A stretch of 20,465 bases of DNA from a virus (IMGVR_UViG_3300025889_001189:1-20465), one strand, 5' to 3'; shown: positions 1 to 8,082, counted from the first letter of the stretch. A program made the numbers and translations. Notes: generated from the letters alone by a model not told the origin.

Positions 1-2377
1 AAGCTTCCTCAGCGTCAGCTAAATCCTTGCCAGCTTGCTCTTCGTAGTTAATTAGCTCTTGGTCTTTCTCAGCGTCAGCTAAATCCTTGCCAGCTTGCTC
101 TTCGTAGTTAATTAGCTCTTGGTCTTTCTCAGCGTCAGCTAAATCCTTGCCAGCTTGCTCTTCGTAGTCAACGACACCTTTGAAGGGATCTTCATCATCT
201 GCAGCTTCTTCGCCCGGAAGCCCTTCACCGGTTTCATAGCTAGACCCAGGACCACCGACACCGCCCGTTAAATCATCAAGCACAGTACCTGAGTCTTCAA
301 ACTCTTGCTGGGCTTCACCCAAGTCAGTACCAGCTTGCTCTTCATAGTCGGTTACACCCTTGAAGGGGTCGTCAGTGCCGCCACCAGGAGGCGACTCATC
401 GGTCCCAAGCGCCAAGTCCAGCAGCTCATCGTCTGAAAGCCCAGTATCAGCTCCAGTATCCAGGTCTAAGCCAATAGGAAGGTTTAACAGATCTTCGTCA
501 ATCGAAGTAGTGATATCGCCAAGGTCTTGGCCAATGTCAAGAAGTTCATCATCAGGTATAGAATCTATAAAGTCTATAACGTCTTTATCTGCTATAGCAT
601 CTGCCGCAGTGCTATCAACATCCGTCAGCCCCGGCCCAACATCTTCTATGAATGGCTGATCAATACCTGCAATATCAGAAAAACCAAAATATTCTGCTAG
701 CTTAAACGGCTCTCCGCCGTAATCAGCTACAAAGTCAGTGGGAAGCTGAGGACCCGTCAGCCCCGGCTCAGTAAGAAGCCGAGGACCTGTCAGCACCGGC
801 CCAACATCTTCTATGAATGGCTGATCGATACCTGCAATATCAGAAATTCTTGGTTGGTCGATACCTGCAATATCATAAATTCTTGGTTGATCGATACCTG
901 CAATATCAGAAAAACCAAAATCTTCTGCAAGCTTAAACGGCTCTGCGCCGTAGTCAGTGGGAAGCTGAAGATCCGTAAACGCTTCGGTGATATCTTTAGC
1001 GGTGCCTCTTTGAAACTCTTCAGGGTATGTATCACTGACGGCGGGCTCACTGATTGCCTTAAAACCGGAACCGATAAGTGACCCAACCACAGCGGATTCA
1101 ATATCCTTACCACTAATAGCAGCTTTAACTGCTGCAGACGCAGCGTTAGTTACAACGTTTGGAAGATCAACGCCGAGGTCTTTTATGAACGCATTAGTTC
1201 CAGCAGCGACGCCACCTGAAACTGCCGCCAAGGCAATATCCTCAAAGTCACCACCTTTTAGTGCAGCGGTAATACCTGAACTTATAGCTTGATTAGCCGC
1301 TGATCCAACCGCAAACCCTGTCTGATCTGCAACAACTGGGGCGATTGACGCGCCAACATAACCAAGTGCAGCACCCTTTAAAGCGCCTTCAATTTCACCA
1401 GTGCTAACAAGTCCAGACAATCCACCGCCCAACGCAGCAGCAACAGCTGGGCCAAGCGTGCCAGCACTTAGATAAGTGGCAAGCGCCCCAAGAGCAGGCC
1501 CAGCAATTGACTCTAGCCCAGATTTAACCGTGGCTTGTTGTTGCGCCCCAAATACAGGTACGCCGTTTACAAAGTTAATCGTGTATCTAGTAGAACCAGG
1601 GCCAGCAAATGTGCCGCCCCATGTAGATCCACCTCCCCCAATGTCTGCGAATGCGTACTGAGGGGCGATTTCCTGCCCTGTTCGAGTATTAATTAATGCT
1701 TGGCGATCTGGCCCAGGGCCATAAACGACATGCTCGTTATCAGCCCCGATAATCTGAGGTTCACCAGGGACGGTACCAAGTTGCAAATCTCTGATTGTTT
1801 TAACTCCAGATTCTGCAAGTCTGGAGGCCATGTTTTCTATGACTAAATCTGTATCAGCTCCTGGGCGCCAAACTTTTTCATATAGCCCTGCATTTTTTAA
1901 CGCATCAGATTGATACCGCAATTCTTTTAGTATGTTTTCATAGGCTTCAGACGTACTTAATCCAGCAAGACGATTCTCTCTCGCCTTTATAGCTTCTTGT
2001 TTAGCCCGCTCAGCAGCCGCTACTCTTTCAGCTTCTTGTTTAGCTTGTTCCGCCTCCCTTTTTGCCTCATCAGCTTGAGCTTTTGCAACACGCTCCGCTT
2101 CTACTTGTGCAGCTTTAGCGTTTTTTTCTTCATTTTTTTTAATTCTATCAAGTTCCCTTCTTTTTTCCGCAATTAAATGTGTATCATCTGGGTCAACCCC
2201 AAGTTGTTCAGCATATACCTTCCCGTGCTCCTCTCCAAATAAAGTTATTATTTTGTCGTAGGGCCAATATTTGCCAACCGTAAATAAATCACCAATTTTG
2301 TCCCAATAGCTTTTTTGATCCCACGATTTTTGATCCCAATTTTGTTGCCACGGCACTGTGTAATATTCTAAAGCCAT
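1..2377 (-). CDS. Large repeat-rich virion protein, probably ejected (3' end off window)
   Basis: Frame open from ATG at 2377 to the left edge (792 codons, no stop), with AGGTG six bases before the start. Residues 75-135 are a charged coiled coil (EAERVAKAQADEAKREAEQA, KQEAERVAAAERAKQEA). The middle, roughly residues 290-440, is a long glycine/alanine series (ALGALATYLSAGTLGPAVAA, GYVGASIAPVVADQTGF, AALKGGDFEDIALAAVSGG) resembling membrane-interacting parts of phage internal virion or ejection proteins. The C-terminal half is acidic and full of repeats (SDIAGIDQP, DPFKGV, NYEEQAGKDLADAEKDQELI). Its position at the end of the tail block fits a DNA-ejection protein, but this is inference; a long extended spike is an alternative. 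Confidence 0.7.
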   Translation of the reverse strand, partial: MALEYYTVPWQQNWDQKSWDQKSYWDKIGDLFTVGKYWPYDKIITLFGEEHGKVYAEQLGVDPDDTHLIAEKRRELDRIKKNEEKNAKAAQVEAERVAKAQADEAKREAEQAKQEAERVAAAERAKQEAIKARENRLAGLSTSEAYENILKELRYQSDALKNAGLYEKVWRPGADTDLVIENMASRLAESGVKTIRDLQLGTVPGEPQIIGADNEHVVYGPGPDRQALINTRTGQEIAPQYAFADIGGGGSTWGGTFAGPGSTRYTINFVNGVPVFGAQQQATVKSGLESIAGPALGALATYLSAGTLGPAVAAALGGGLSGLVSTGEIEGALKGAALGYVGASIAPVVADQTGFAVGSAANQAISSGITAALKGGDFEDIALAAVSGGVAAGTNAFIKDLGVDLPNVVTNAASAAVKAAISGKDIESAVVGSLIGSGFKAISEPAVSDTYPEEFQRGTAKDITEAFTDLQLPTDYGAEPFKLAEDFGFSDIAGIDQPRIYDIAGIDQPRISDIAGIDQPFIEDVGPVLTGPRLLTEPGLTGPQLPTDFVADYGGEPFKLAEYFGFSDIAGIDQPFIEDVGPGLTDVDSTAADAIADKDVIDFIDSIPDDELLDIGQDLGDITTSIDEDLLNLPIGLDLDTGADTGLSDDELLDLALGTDESPPGGGTDDPFKGVTDYEEQAGTDLGEAQQEFEDSGTVLDDLTGGVGGPGSSYETGEGLPGEEAADDEDPFKGVVDYEEQAGKDLADAEKDQELINYEEQAGKDLADAEKDQELINYEEQAGKDLADAEEA
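8..168 (-). repeat. 60-bp perfect tandem repeats (2.7 copies, reaching the window edge)
   Basis: Positions 8-67 and 68-127 are identical over 60 bases, and 128-168 continue the same sequence before diverging. The unit is 20 codons in frame (NYEEQAGKDLADAEKDQELI on the minus strand). A diverged copy with DYEEQAGTDLGEA lies near 313-360. Perfect identity indicates recent expansion; the array may extend beyond the window. Confidence 0.9.
624..957 (-). repeat. Larger diverged duplications around the 33-bp array
   Basis: About 45 bases starting at 624 recur at 789 (GTCAGCNCCGGCCCAACATC on the plus strand). A second block of about 55 bases at 664-718 recurs at 895-949, encoding EPFKLAEYFGFSDIAGI and EPFKLAEDFGFSDIAGI. 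Together with the 33-bp array this shows layered duplication inside one gene. Confidence 0.75.
809..907 (-). repeat. 33-bp tandem repeats, three copies
   Basis: Three adjacent 33-bp units (809-841, 842-874, 875-907) encode DIAGIDQPFIE, DIAGIDQPRIS and DIAGIDQPRIY. A further single copy lies near 640-680. All are in frame. Confidence 0.85.
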
Positions 2378-2385
2378 TACCGCAC

Positions 2386-3774
2386 CTATATCGTCAAGTC
2401 GTAGAACGACAGCGACCCAACTGCATCACCCGTAGTCGCCCCAGAGACGGTTCTAATTGCAACAGTGTAGATGTCACTTGTGCCCGCAATCGATACACCC
2501 AACTGCAGGTCAAAGTTGTATGCGTTGGGCAGCGACGTGTTGGATATCCCGGAAGAGCCTGATGCCGTGACGTAATCTGTCTGCACTATCGATCCACCCG
2601 TGGTAGCGGTGGCGGCCACGTCAAATTCGACGTTGGCATCTGTAGACACCGCTGCCCAAGAAGCTCCCGTCAAAGTCGGATTCTTGATCAGTGCCACTTC
2701 GTAGTTTTGGCTTGTCGTAGGCAACACCTGCACCCGATTTGGCAACACCACTGCACCCAGCGCCGTAGACGCCAAACGAATTGACACCAAAGGCAAGAAG
2801 GTCCCACCGATCGTGCCCAGAACCGTGGTGCGTCTCGCTACATGGTCAACTGAAGTCTGTTCATATCCACCTTCGGAAATTACAGAGGAACAAATTTGCC
2901 TCAAATTGGAGGACGAGAATACAGTTCCAATGTTTTCAAGCTCATACCGGACGGGCAAAATTGCCGTAGTCATATAGACTTTATCTTGGTCATTCGCGTT
3001 GTTGAACGTATGACACACGATGTACTGGCCATTGATGATGAACCCGCACCTCACCGAGCCCACGCCCAGCCACTCAAAGTCCATCCACAGGATTTGTGCT
3101 TTGGAAGTGTTTAAAGTAAACCCGGAAGCGCCAGTGCCGTCGAGCTTGTCACCGTTCCAATCTGCTTGGTTAACAGTCCGCACGTCGCTTGGAGAGCCAG
3201 ACGTACTGGTACGGAGTACAAACGCATTAGTTGCGTTAGTCTTTTGGAAAAACACTCCGTTACCGGTATTGAAGTACCCAACTCGCTGCCGAAGGTTCTC
3301 CTGCGCATCAGCCATAACAAACGTCGCCATGACCAGCAAGCCCTTACCCGGCTGGTAAGGAAACACCCGAAACGATTGCCTAACCGCTTTGCTAGTTGAT
3401 GATGTCGTAACCCCAAGCCGGACCGTTGCTTCGTTAGGAAGATAGGTAGCCGAACCACCTGAAGTTAGCGATTCGCTAAACTGTGCATCCTTAGCGTATC
3501 GGTTTTGGCTGTCAAATAGTGTGTATGGCTGACTGACGCGCAAACGGCCAAAGGCGTCTACGTTAGTGCCGCCGATAGATACTGGCAACGGTACCGGGAA
3601 AAGATCGGAAGACGCCATCAGTTGCCCCAAAACACCGGTAAGCCGGTTGAAGTATAGACGCAACGCATTATTAAGCTGGTCTTGATAAAGCTTGGAGTAT
3701 TCATTTGATGCAGTTGGTAACGCAGGTGGTGCAACTCGCTGCAGTTCGTAGTCTGAAGTGACAATAAATGTCAT
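2386..3774 (-). CDS. Virion structural/fibre-like protein
   Basis: A 462-residue protein behind AAGGA six bases before the ATG. The N-terminus has a short helical anchor (ASNEYSKLYQDQLNNALRLY, FNRLTGVLGQLM), which in related phages joins a tail protein. It then has VDAFGRLRVSQPYTLFDSQN, RYAKDAQFSE and several sandwich domains (GLLVMATFVMADAQENLRQR, GYFNTGNGVFF, WMDFEWLGVGSVRCGFIING, VCHTFNNAN). The LRVSQPYTLFDSQNRY phrase is shared by a family of environmental phage structural proteins usually annotated as tail or fibre proteins. It follows the nozzle-like gene and precedes the large repeat-rich protein. A lectin-like fibre is a reasonable guess; no enzyme motif is visible. Confidence 0.75.
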   Translation of the reverse strand: MTFIVTSDYELQRVAPPALPTASNEYSKLYQDQLNNALRLYFNRLTGVLGQLMASSDLFPVPLPVSIGGTNVDAFGRLRVSQPYTLFDSQNRYAKDAQFSESLTSGGSATYLPNEATVRLGVTTSSTSKAVRQSFRVFPYQPGKGLLVMATFVMADAQENLRQRVGYFNTGNGVFFQKTNATNAFVLRTSTSGSPSDVRTVNQADWNGDKLDGTGASGFTLNTSKAQILWMDFEWLGVGSVRCGFIINGQYIVCHTFNNANDQDKVYMTTAILPVRYELENIGTVFSSSNLRQICSSVISEGGYEQTSVDHVARRTTVLGTIGGTFLPLVSIRLASTALGAVVLPNRVQVLPTTSQNYEVALIKNPTLTGASWAAVSTDANVEFDVAATATTGGSIVQTDYVTASGSSGISNTSLPNAYNFDLQLGVSIAGTSDIYTVAIRTVSGATTGDAVGSLSFYDLTI

Positions 3775-3783
3775 GGGGGTTCC

Positions 3784-5898
3784 TTAACCGCCAGAGACGC
3801 CAGAGCCCGACGCACGTCCATCCGGCTTCATATCCAACCGCATCGAACCAAGCTGCCACGCCACACCGAGCCCAGTAGATTCAAACTTCATAGCGACTTG
3901 ACGGCCTCGGATGCGGATATACACCTGCCCCGTAAACTCCTCCACTGGCACGGTTGCTGTCCGAGTAACAGCCGCATTACTGTCACCGCCTACAGATTCG
4001 GGGTCGTTATAGCCGGAACCGGAGTTCTTCAAAGGCTTGAGAGTCAGTGTACCGCTCGGGCTACCTGCAGTCGAACCACGAAACGTAATGTCCGGCAACA
4101 CACGGCGCACAAACATGAAGCGATCGCCGTCATCCAAGTCAAACTCAGAGGATGTGATGGAAGCCGTAATAGCTGCAGGGGTGCCCGTGGTGTTGTCGTC
4201 TACGCCGTACTCGTGGTACACAAGGTTATTACTGTAGGTTGCAGCAAGGGGGTAATTGAAAAGCCCAGAGTCCCGCCATGCCGTTCTTGCTAAGTTGCCG
4301 TAGTACCAGATATCTTCGGCGTAGTTGTATATGACGTACCGATCGACGGTGCTAGAGTTAGCAGAACAGTAGAACCACCAAACTTCGTTGAAGCCTTCGC
4401 TCGTACCAGCAAATATCTGAGCATACTGAGCGGTATTGATGTCACTAAAGATATACTGCCGGAGGTCGCACCGTAGGGTCTGCACTCTACCGTTGTAGGT
4501 ATAGAACTTATCAACACCCATCCAGTAAGCGGTACTGTTAGCGTAAGCAGCGGCGTTTTGGCTAATAATCGATATGTTGTCGCCCATAATCTGCGCACCC
4601 CAAACTTCCGGAGCGCCAAGATACTGCAAGGAATAAATAGCTACATCAGTCCAAACCAAGACCTCTTGGCGAGCTTGCAAAGCTGTGATGATCTCGGACC
4701 CACTAGAAAGTCGTAAGCTACCGGCTTGGTTTGTCGCTGCGGGTGTCCAGTTTGAGTAATCCTCTTGATCCGACCAGCGGATCAGCATAGGGTCGATATA
4801 CCCTGCTTCGTAGGGAGCCGGAGCGGTCGCGGCTTGGCCATAATCCACAACCCCAAACGCAAACACAAACCGGTAAACGTCTGAGACAAGAATGAAGTTC
4901 TGTGCCGTGATTGCATCAGCAGCCACCGTTGCGATCGCGCTTTGTGGGATCGAAGCCATGCTGATGGTATGTGTACCAGACTGGCTACCAGAAGTTGTTA
5001 TGGGCGTCCCACCAGTCAGCGCAGCATAGATATAGAACTGGTTTGTAGGGTAGCCGTTAGGGCCTCCCAAGTAGTACGTAGTCCCAGGAGTTAAACCGGT
5101 TGGTAACGCTCCAGTCGTCTCAAACTGCACGGGGAACCGTTGCGTCCCGCCGAAATCATTAACTGATGTTGTGACAATAGCGTTTGAGCCAATTGAAATC
5201 GTGACGACGTTAGAGTTGTTTAGGAGAAACGCTCGGCCTGCATCCCAAATAAACATAGCGCCGCCGCGCCGCCCAAACACCAAATCCTGCCCAAAGTTAG
5301 CTTGGCTATACAGATTGCTGTACACCGGCTCATTAACGACAGCCTCAATACTCGCACCACCATTACCTACGTCTGAAGCGTTAGCTGCTACACCAACGTC
5401 AATTGTCAACGTGCTACCTACAATACTTGCAGTCAAAATTGTATGTGTTTGGTTTAACACCGCCGCCGTGATGTTGCCGCCAAGAGATGTTGCTTTTGAC
5501 AGTGTTATCCAAGAGCCTGCGTAGTACGTGCTGTTTGGTACGGGCAAGAGGTTTATCGTTATGATTGAAGACCCAGTAGTAGCTGAAACCGTGAAGCCGG
5601 TGTAGACCGTAGACGTAGCGTTACCACCAATGAAGTTATACTGCCCGTTGTACGCAATGTATTGACGCAGGCTAGTCATCACCCCAATAAGCTTTTGCCC
5701 ACGCAGAGTAGCCCACGCCCATAGCGACCGGCACGTACCAAGGAAGGTGTTTGCCGAAATGCGTTCCCAACCGCCGATCTTCTCAGGGGTGCCTTGGCGG
5801 AAACGAGCCCACTGGCTCTCATACCACCCACCTTCGGTGGTGTAGCGGGTGTTCTCGCGGTTTACACCGGGCTTGAGCTGAAGTTTCTTTATTGGCAC
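3784..5898 (-). CDS. Tail nozzle/DNA-stabilisation-like protein (P22 gp10-like)
   Basis: A 704-residue protein starting GTG at 5898. It opens MPIKKLQLKPGVNRENTRYT, then EGGWYESQWARFRQGTPEKI and FLGTCRSLWAWATLRGQKLI, the signature of a family in environmental short-tailed phages that closes the tail, related to P22 gp10 or T7-type nozzle proteins. Blocks of repeated beta propeller-like strands follow (LVFGRRGGAMFIWDAGRAF, MLIRWSDQEDYSNWTPA, ALQARQEVLVWTDVAIYSLQ, AYWMGVDKFYTYNGRVQTL). Residues about 232-316 (NDFGGTQRFPVQFETTG, PTGLTPGTTYYLGGP) are an inserted beta module. It would sit below the adaptors and hold DNA until ejection. The family link is strong; the exact equivalent is uncertain. 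Confidence 0.8.
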   Translation of the reverse strand: MPIKKLQLKPGVNRENTRYTTEGGWYESQWARFRQGTPEKIGGWERISANTFLGTCRSLWAWATLRGQKLIGVMTSLRQYIAYNGQYNFIGGNATSTVYTGFTVSATTGSSIITINLLPVPNSTYYAGSWITLSKATSLGGNITAAVLNQTHTILTASIVGSTLTIDVGVAANASDVGNGGASIEAVVNEPVYSNLYSQANFGQDLVFGRRGGAMFIWDAGRAFLLNNSNVVTISIGSNAIVTTSVNDFGGTQRFPVQFETTGALPTGLTPGTTYYLGGPNGYPTNQFYIYAALTGGTPITTSGSQSGTHTISMASIPQSAIATVAADAITAQNFILVSDVYRFVFAFGVVDYGQAATAPAPYEAGYIDPMLIRWSDQEDYSNWTPAATNQAGSLRLSSGSEIITALQARQEVLVWTDVAIYSLQYLGAPEVWGAQIMGDNISIISQNAAAYANSTAYWMGVDKFYTYNGRVQTLRCDLRQYIFSDINTAQYAQIFAGTSEGFNEVWWFYCSANSSTVDRYVIYNYAEDIWYYGNLARTAWRDSGLFNYPLAATYSNNLVYHEYGVDDNTTGTPAAITASITSSEFDLDDGDRFMFVRRVLPDITFRGSTAGSPSGTLTLKPLKNSGSGYNDPESVGGDSNAAVTRTATVPVEEFTGQVYIRIRGRQVAMKFESTGLGVAWQLGSMRLDMKPDGRASGSGVSGG

Positions 5899-5899
5899 G

Positions 5900-6445
5900 T
5901 CACACCGCCATCGGGATCAATTTCAACGCCATGGCTTCCACTTCCTTGACCCGGCGCTCCCAACCTGCACCGTAGGTCGGCCACTTAGGCAGGGCCTTCA
6001 TGAAAGCCAGTCGGCGGGCGCAGTAGTCTTTGACCAGTAGTTCACTAGGCTGCGAACGCACGGCGCTTAATGTCATCGGACCAATTGCACCATCAGGTTT
6101 AGCACCAACTGCTTCTTGCAGCATCATGGCAGCCCGCCCCGGTCCAGAGTTTACACAGGTATCAAAGACCACGTAGTCCACCCCGTGCGGAAGATCGTCT
6201 GCCCGTACTTTATCCCAATACAGTGCTTTGTAAAAGGGCTTGACCGTCACTGGTGTGAGCGCCTTCATATCCTCGTGGGTCACCTTATGACCGACATGCT
6301 CTTCCCAGGCCCGTTGCGTGACACCAAGATTGGTTGAACCTTTGCGCCCATCTGGCAGCTTGTTCCCTGGGTCACGCTCGTCGTCCGTGAATCCGCCTTC
6401 ATGGCCAATCAGCTTGGTGTATGCAAAGTCCCAGTTTTCTTTCAT
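5900..6445 (-). CDS. Endolysin, glycoside hydrolase family 108 with peptidoglycan-binding domain
   Basis: A 181-residue enzyme. Residues 1-100 are a GH108 domain: HEGGFTDDERDPGN carries the catalytic Glu (E16) and is followed by GSTNLGVTQRAW, typical of this lysozyme family, which cleaves the sugar backbone of peptidoglycan. Residues 100-181 contain GPGRAAMMLQEAVGAKPDG, IGPMTLSAV and a C-terminal helix, consistent with the PG_binding_3 module normally fused to it. There is no signal peptide or membrane anchor, so export depends on the upstream holin-like protein, with which its start overlaps (ATGA). It is followed by a nozzle-like gene whose GTG start begins two bases after its stop. The full-length domains and active-site motif are intact. 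Confidence 0.92.
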   Translation of the reverse strand: MKENWDFAYTKLIGHEGGFTDDERDPGNKLPDGRKGSTNLGVTQRAWEEHVGHKVTHEDMKALTPVTVKPFYKALYWDKVRADDLPHGVDYVVFDTCVNSGPGRAAMMLQEAVGAKPDGAIGPMTLSAVRSQPSELLVKDYCARRLAFMKALPKWPTYGAGWERRVKEVEAMALKLIPMAV

Positions 6446-6933
6446 CGCTTAAGCTCCGCAGCTAGGGCTTCAGTCTTTTCCTTACTCCCCGCAGAAGAAC
6501 CAAGGAAGAAGTTAAGAATGGTCGCCACTACTGTGCCAAGAAGAAACCCAAGAATAGTATCCGCGAACCGAATGTTTAACTCAGGGATGTTCGTGAACGT
6601 AATTAGGAAGATGTACACCACCGCCGTGGCTGACCAGAACATCGCTAGGTACATCACGAAGCGCTTAGAGAACCTGTCATCCTGCTGAAGCGCAGCAATC
6701 TGCATCTTCCGGGCGCTGTCCGTATTCGCGTTCGCCTGGGCTACCATGAACTCCTCATGCTTCATGGCGCTTTCCCGCAGGGCCTTGACCTCCTCCGGGT
6801 TCATGTCAGGCTTTAGCTCAATCCCGGTCTTCTCCTGAACATAGTCAAGACCCTTATCCACGACCGCCTGAGCTACTTTGGGCAGGTTGTTCTGGATCAA
6901 GCTTGATACGATGCCTGCAAGAAGAGGGGCCAT
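6442..6933 (-). CDS. Holin-like protein with two C-terminal membrane helices (Holin_3TMs-like)
   Basis: A 163-residue protein with GGAG nine bases before the ATG. Residues 1-90 are helical and charged (QAVVDKGLDYVQEKTGIELK, PEEVKALRES, HEEFMVAQANANTDSARKMQ). Two membrane segments follow: residues 92-114 (FVMYLAMFWSATAVVYIFLI) and 122-145 (FADTILGFLLGTVVATILNF). It ends FLGSSAGSKEKT, then a basic tail. The second helix with its G-rich FLLGT and FFLGSSAGS ending is the hallmark of the gene-transfer-agent type holin family (Holin_3TMs), where a long N-terminal helical region precedes the membrane part. It should form the holes that let the signal-less endolysin reach the wall. The stop overlaps the endolysin start as ATGA. 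Confidence 0.8.
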   Translation of the reverse strand: MAPLLAGIVSSLIQNNLPKVAQAVVDKGLDYVQEKTGIELKPDMNPEEVKALRESAMKHEEFMVAQANANTDSARKMQIAALQQDDRFSKRFVMYLAMFWSATAVVYIFLITFTNIPELNIRFADTILGFLLGTVVATILNFFLGSSAGSKEKTEALAAELKR

Positions 6934-7392
6934 TTATTTCTCCGTCAGTTCAAACGTGAGGTTCTTGTGCTTTGGATAAGTCACCACCCTATCTCCCTCT
7001 GGGCACTTATACTTGATTGTGGCAAGCAATGTCGCCCGCCCAGGCGCAATCTGTTCTTTGTCAGAAAGCTTCAATTGATACGTGAATGTATCGATCTCTG
7101 GCCCAGCAGGCCCCGTAAATTTGCTCATACTTGGCATAGCTTCATGCACAACGCCAACACCATCCCGAACAGTTGGAAAGAATCCTTCGACGGAACAATC
7201 ATCCCGCTTCTTGATCCGCGCCACCGTGACCGTTATGGGTTCGCCTTTCTTGGCAGGGGCAATCTTGAAATGCTCTGGCGCCCACTCGATGATGGCTCGA
7301 TCTAACCAACCAACTTTGTCCACAAGCGTATATCCGCCACCCACGGCAGCGACACTAGCTGCTATAGCCCCAATGGCTTTGCTTACGTCCAT
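6934..7392 (-). CDS. Membrane-anchored protein of the lysis region, function unknown
   Basis: The start chosen is the ATG at 7392 (152 residues, MDVSKAIGAIAASVAAVGGG), because it overlaps the stop of the 30-codon peptide. An ATG at 7419 would add nine residues but lies inside that peptide gene. Residues 4-24 are a short hydrophobic anchor (GAIAASVAAVGGGYTLV), followed by a soluble domain with DDCSVEGFFPTVRDG, FTYQLKLSD, ATLLATIKYKCPEGD and NLTFEL. The domain is mostly beta with two cysteines that could pair. A type II membrane topology next to holin and endolysin recalls spanins, but there is no lipobox or coiled coil, so I do not assign one. It is coupled to the holin-like gene by TAAATG. 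Confidence 0.6.
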   Translation of the reverse strand: MDVSKAIGAIAASVAAVGGGYTLVDKVGWLDRAIIEWAPEHFKIAPAKKGEPITVTVARIKKRDDCSVEGFFPTVRDGVGVVHEAMPSMSKFTGPAGPEIDTFTYQLKLSDKEQIAPGRATLLATIKYKCPEGDRVVTYPKHKNLTFELTEK

Positions 7393-7484
7393 CACCACAC
7401 CACGGCTAGAAGCAGACATGCAGCAAACCCCGAGATCGCTACCACTAGGGCAAGCGCCGCTACGTCCTTATCGTCCTCTCTCAC
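7392..7484 (-). CDS. 30-codon single-TM peptide preceding the lysis genes (unannotated small gene)
   Basis: A GTG start at 7484 overlaps the preceding stop as GTGA, with GGAG six bases upstream; the frame runs 30 codons to a TGA that overlaps the next ATG as TGATG (7392). The product has an acidic/basic N-terminus (MREDDKDV) followed by one hydrophobic stretch, AALALVVAISGFAACLLLAV, and a final Trp. Coupling at both ends, a ribosome site and a clean membrane helix make it a credible gene despite its size. It sits just before a membrane-anchored protein, a holin-like protein and an endolysin, so a pinholin, antiholin or lysis-regulator role is plausible but unproven. Confidence 0.6.
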   Translation of the reverse strand: MREDDKDVAALALVVAISGFAACLLLAVVW

Positions 7485-7807
7485 GCCTGACTCCAAGGAG
7501 GGGGTAGGTTAACGACCACGGGGTGCTTCTGAAGTTCAATCTGTTGAAGAACAGCGGCCTCAGTAGCATCCTTATCTACTCCATTAGCCCAGAGCCAACC
7601 CAATACCTGTTCCTTAGTCAACTGATCGTAGGGTGTGAAGTCAGCAGCATCCGGCGCAGGTAGAACGCAGGATGAGTACACAGACCCGCTGTAGGTCTTG
7701 TCACCATCAGTTTCGGTTGCCGAGCAGCGCCAGTGAACAAGATAGACAACATCCGAGAGATCGCCTTCTTGCACACGGCATTCCATGCTTGATACCTGCC
7801 AATCCAT
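7481..7807 (-). CDS. Small virion-associated protein, DUF7936-like
   Basis: A 108-residue protein with AGGAG in the end of the previous gene, eight bases before the ATG. MDWQVSSMECRVQEGDLSDV, VVYLVHWRCSATETDGDKTY, SGSVYSSCVLPAP, FTPYDQLTKEQVLGWLWAN and a C-terminal PVVVNLPPPW match my memory of a small phage family (possibly DUF7936) encoded near fibres or lysis genes. The predicted fold is a beta sandwich followed by a helical pair. Function unknown. The last codons overlap the next small gene as GTGA. Confidence 0.6.
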   Translation of the reverse strand: MDWQVSSMECRVQEGDLSDVVYLVHWRCSATETDGDKTYSGSVYSSCVLPAPDAADFTPYDQLTKEQVLGWLWANGVDKDATEAAVLQQIELQKHPVVVNLPPPWSQA

Positions 7808-7809
7808 GA

Positions 7810-8082
7810 TTAAGCTCCTTGAGGCGCAGCGAGGGGGCTGGGCGGGTTAGGGTCATACGGCTGGGGCGATGGTTGGCTCCAAGCGTAGTTGGCGATGTTG
7901 AGGTAATAAGCCTCATCCAGCACCGTGGATGCCTGCGGGTCGTTGGGCACGAGAACGCAACGCCAGTAGGTTGACGAAATGACAACGCCATCCTTCAGGA
8001 CATCGGTGGTCTTGCGGACTCCGATGCACCCGTTGGGTTGGATGTCGAATTGAGAGATGTAGGTGATTTCTGAGAGAGACAT
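7810..8082 (-). CDS. Small protein following the fibre gene (unknown, fibre-associated?)
   Basis: The ATG at 8082 is chosen (90 residues, MSLSEITYISQFDIQPNG), because AAGGA lies seven bases upstream; a TTG further up (8097) overlaps the fibre stop and is less likely. It contains CIGVRKTTDVLKDGVVISST, YWRCVLVPND, LNIANYAW and a Pro-rich C-terminus (SQPSPQPYDPNPPSPLAAP). The pattern of two short sandwich strands followed by YWR resembles small accessory proteins encoded after phage fibres. It may be a fibre accessory or assembly protein; no family was recognised with certainty. Confidence 0.55.
   Translation of the reverse strand: MSLSEITYISQFDIQPNGCIGVRKTTDVLKDGVVISSTYWRCVLVPNDPQASTVLDEAYYLNIANYAWSQPSPQPYDPNPPSPLAAPQGA

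Noticed and set aside
8-168. CRISPR-like array from regular 60-bp spacing
   Set aside because: The units are adjacent with no spacers and encode an in-frame repeat, so this is a coding tandem repeat.
360-1661. Several plus-strand frames (e.g. 360-659, 854-1081, 1476-1661) in the first 2 kb
   Set aside because: They lie opposite one uninterrupted minus-strand frame with clear domain and repeat structure, lack ribosome sites and have low-complexity translations.
7393-7419. ATG at 7419 as the start of the membrane-anchored lysis-region protein
   Set aside because: It lies inside the 30-codon peptide gene; the ATG at 7392 overlaps that gene's stop as TGATG, which is better supported.
5900-7484. 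Rz/Rz1-type spanin pair in the lysis region
   Set aside because: The 152-residue protein has an N-terminal anchor but no coiled coil, and no nested lipoprotein frame with a lipobox was seen.
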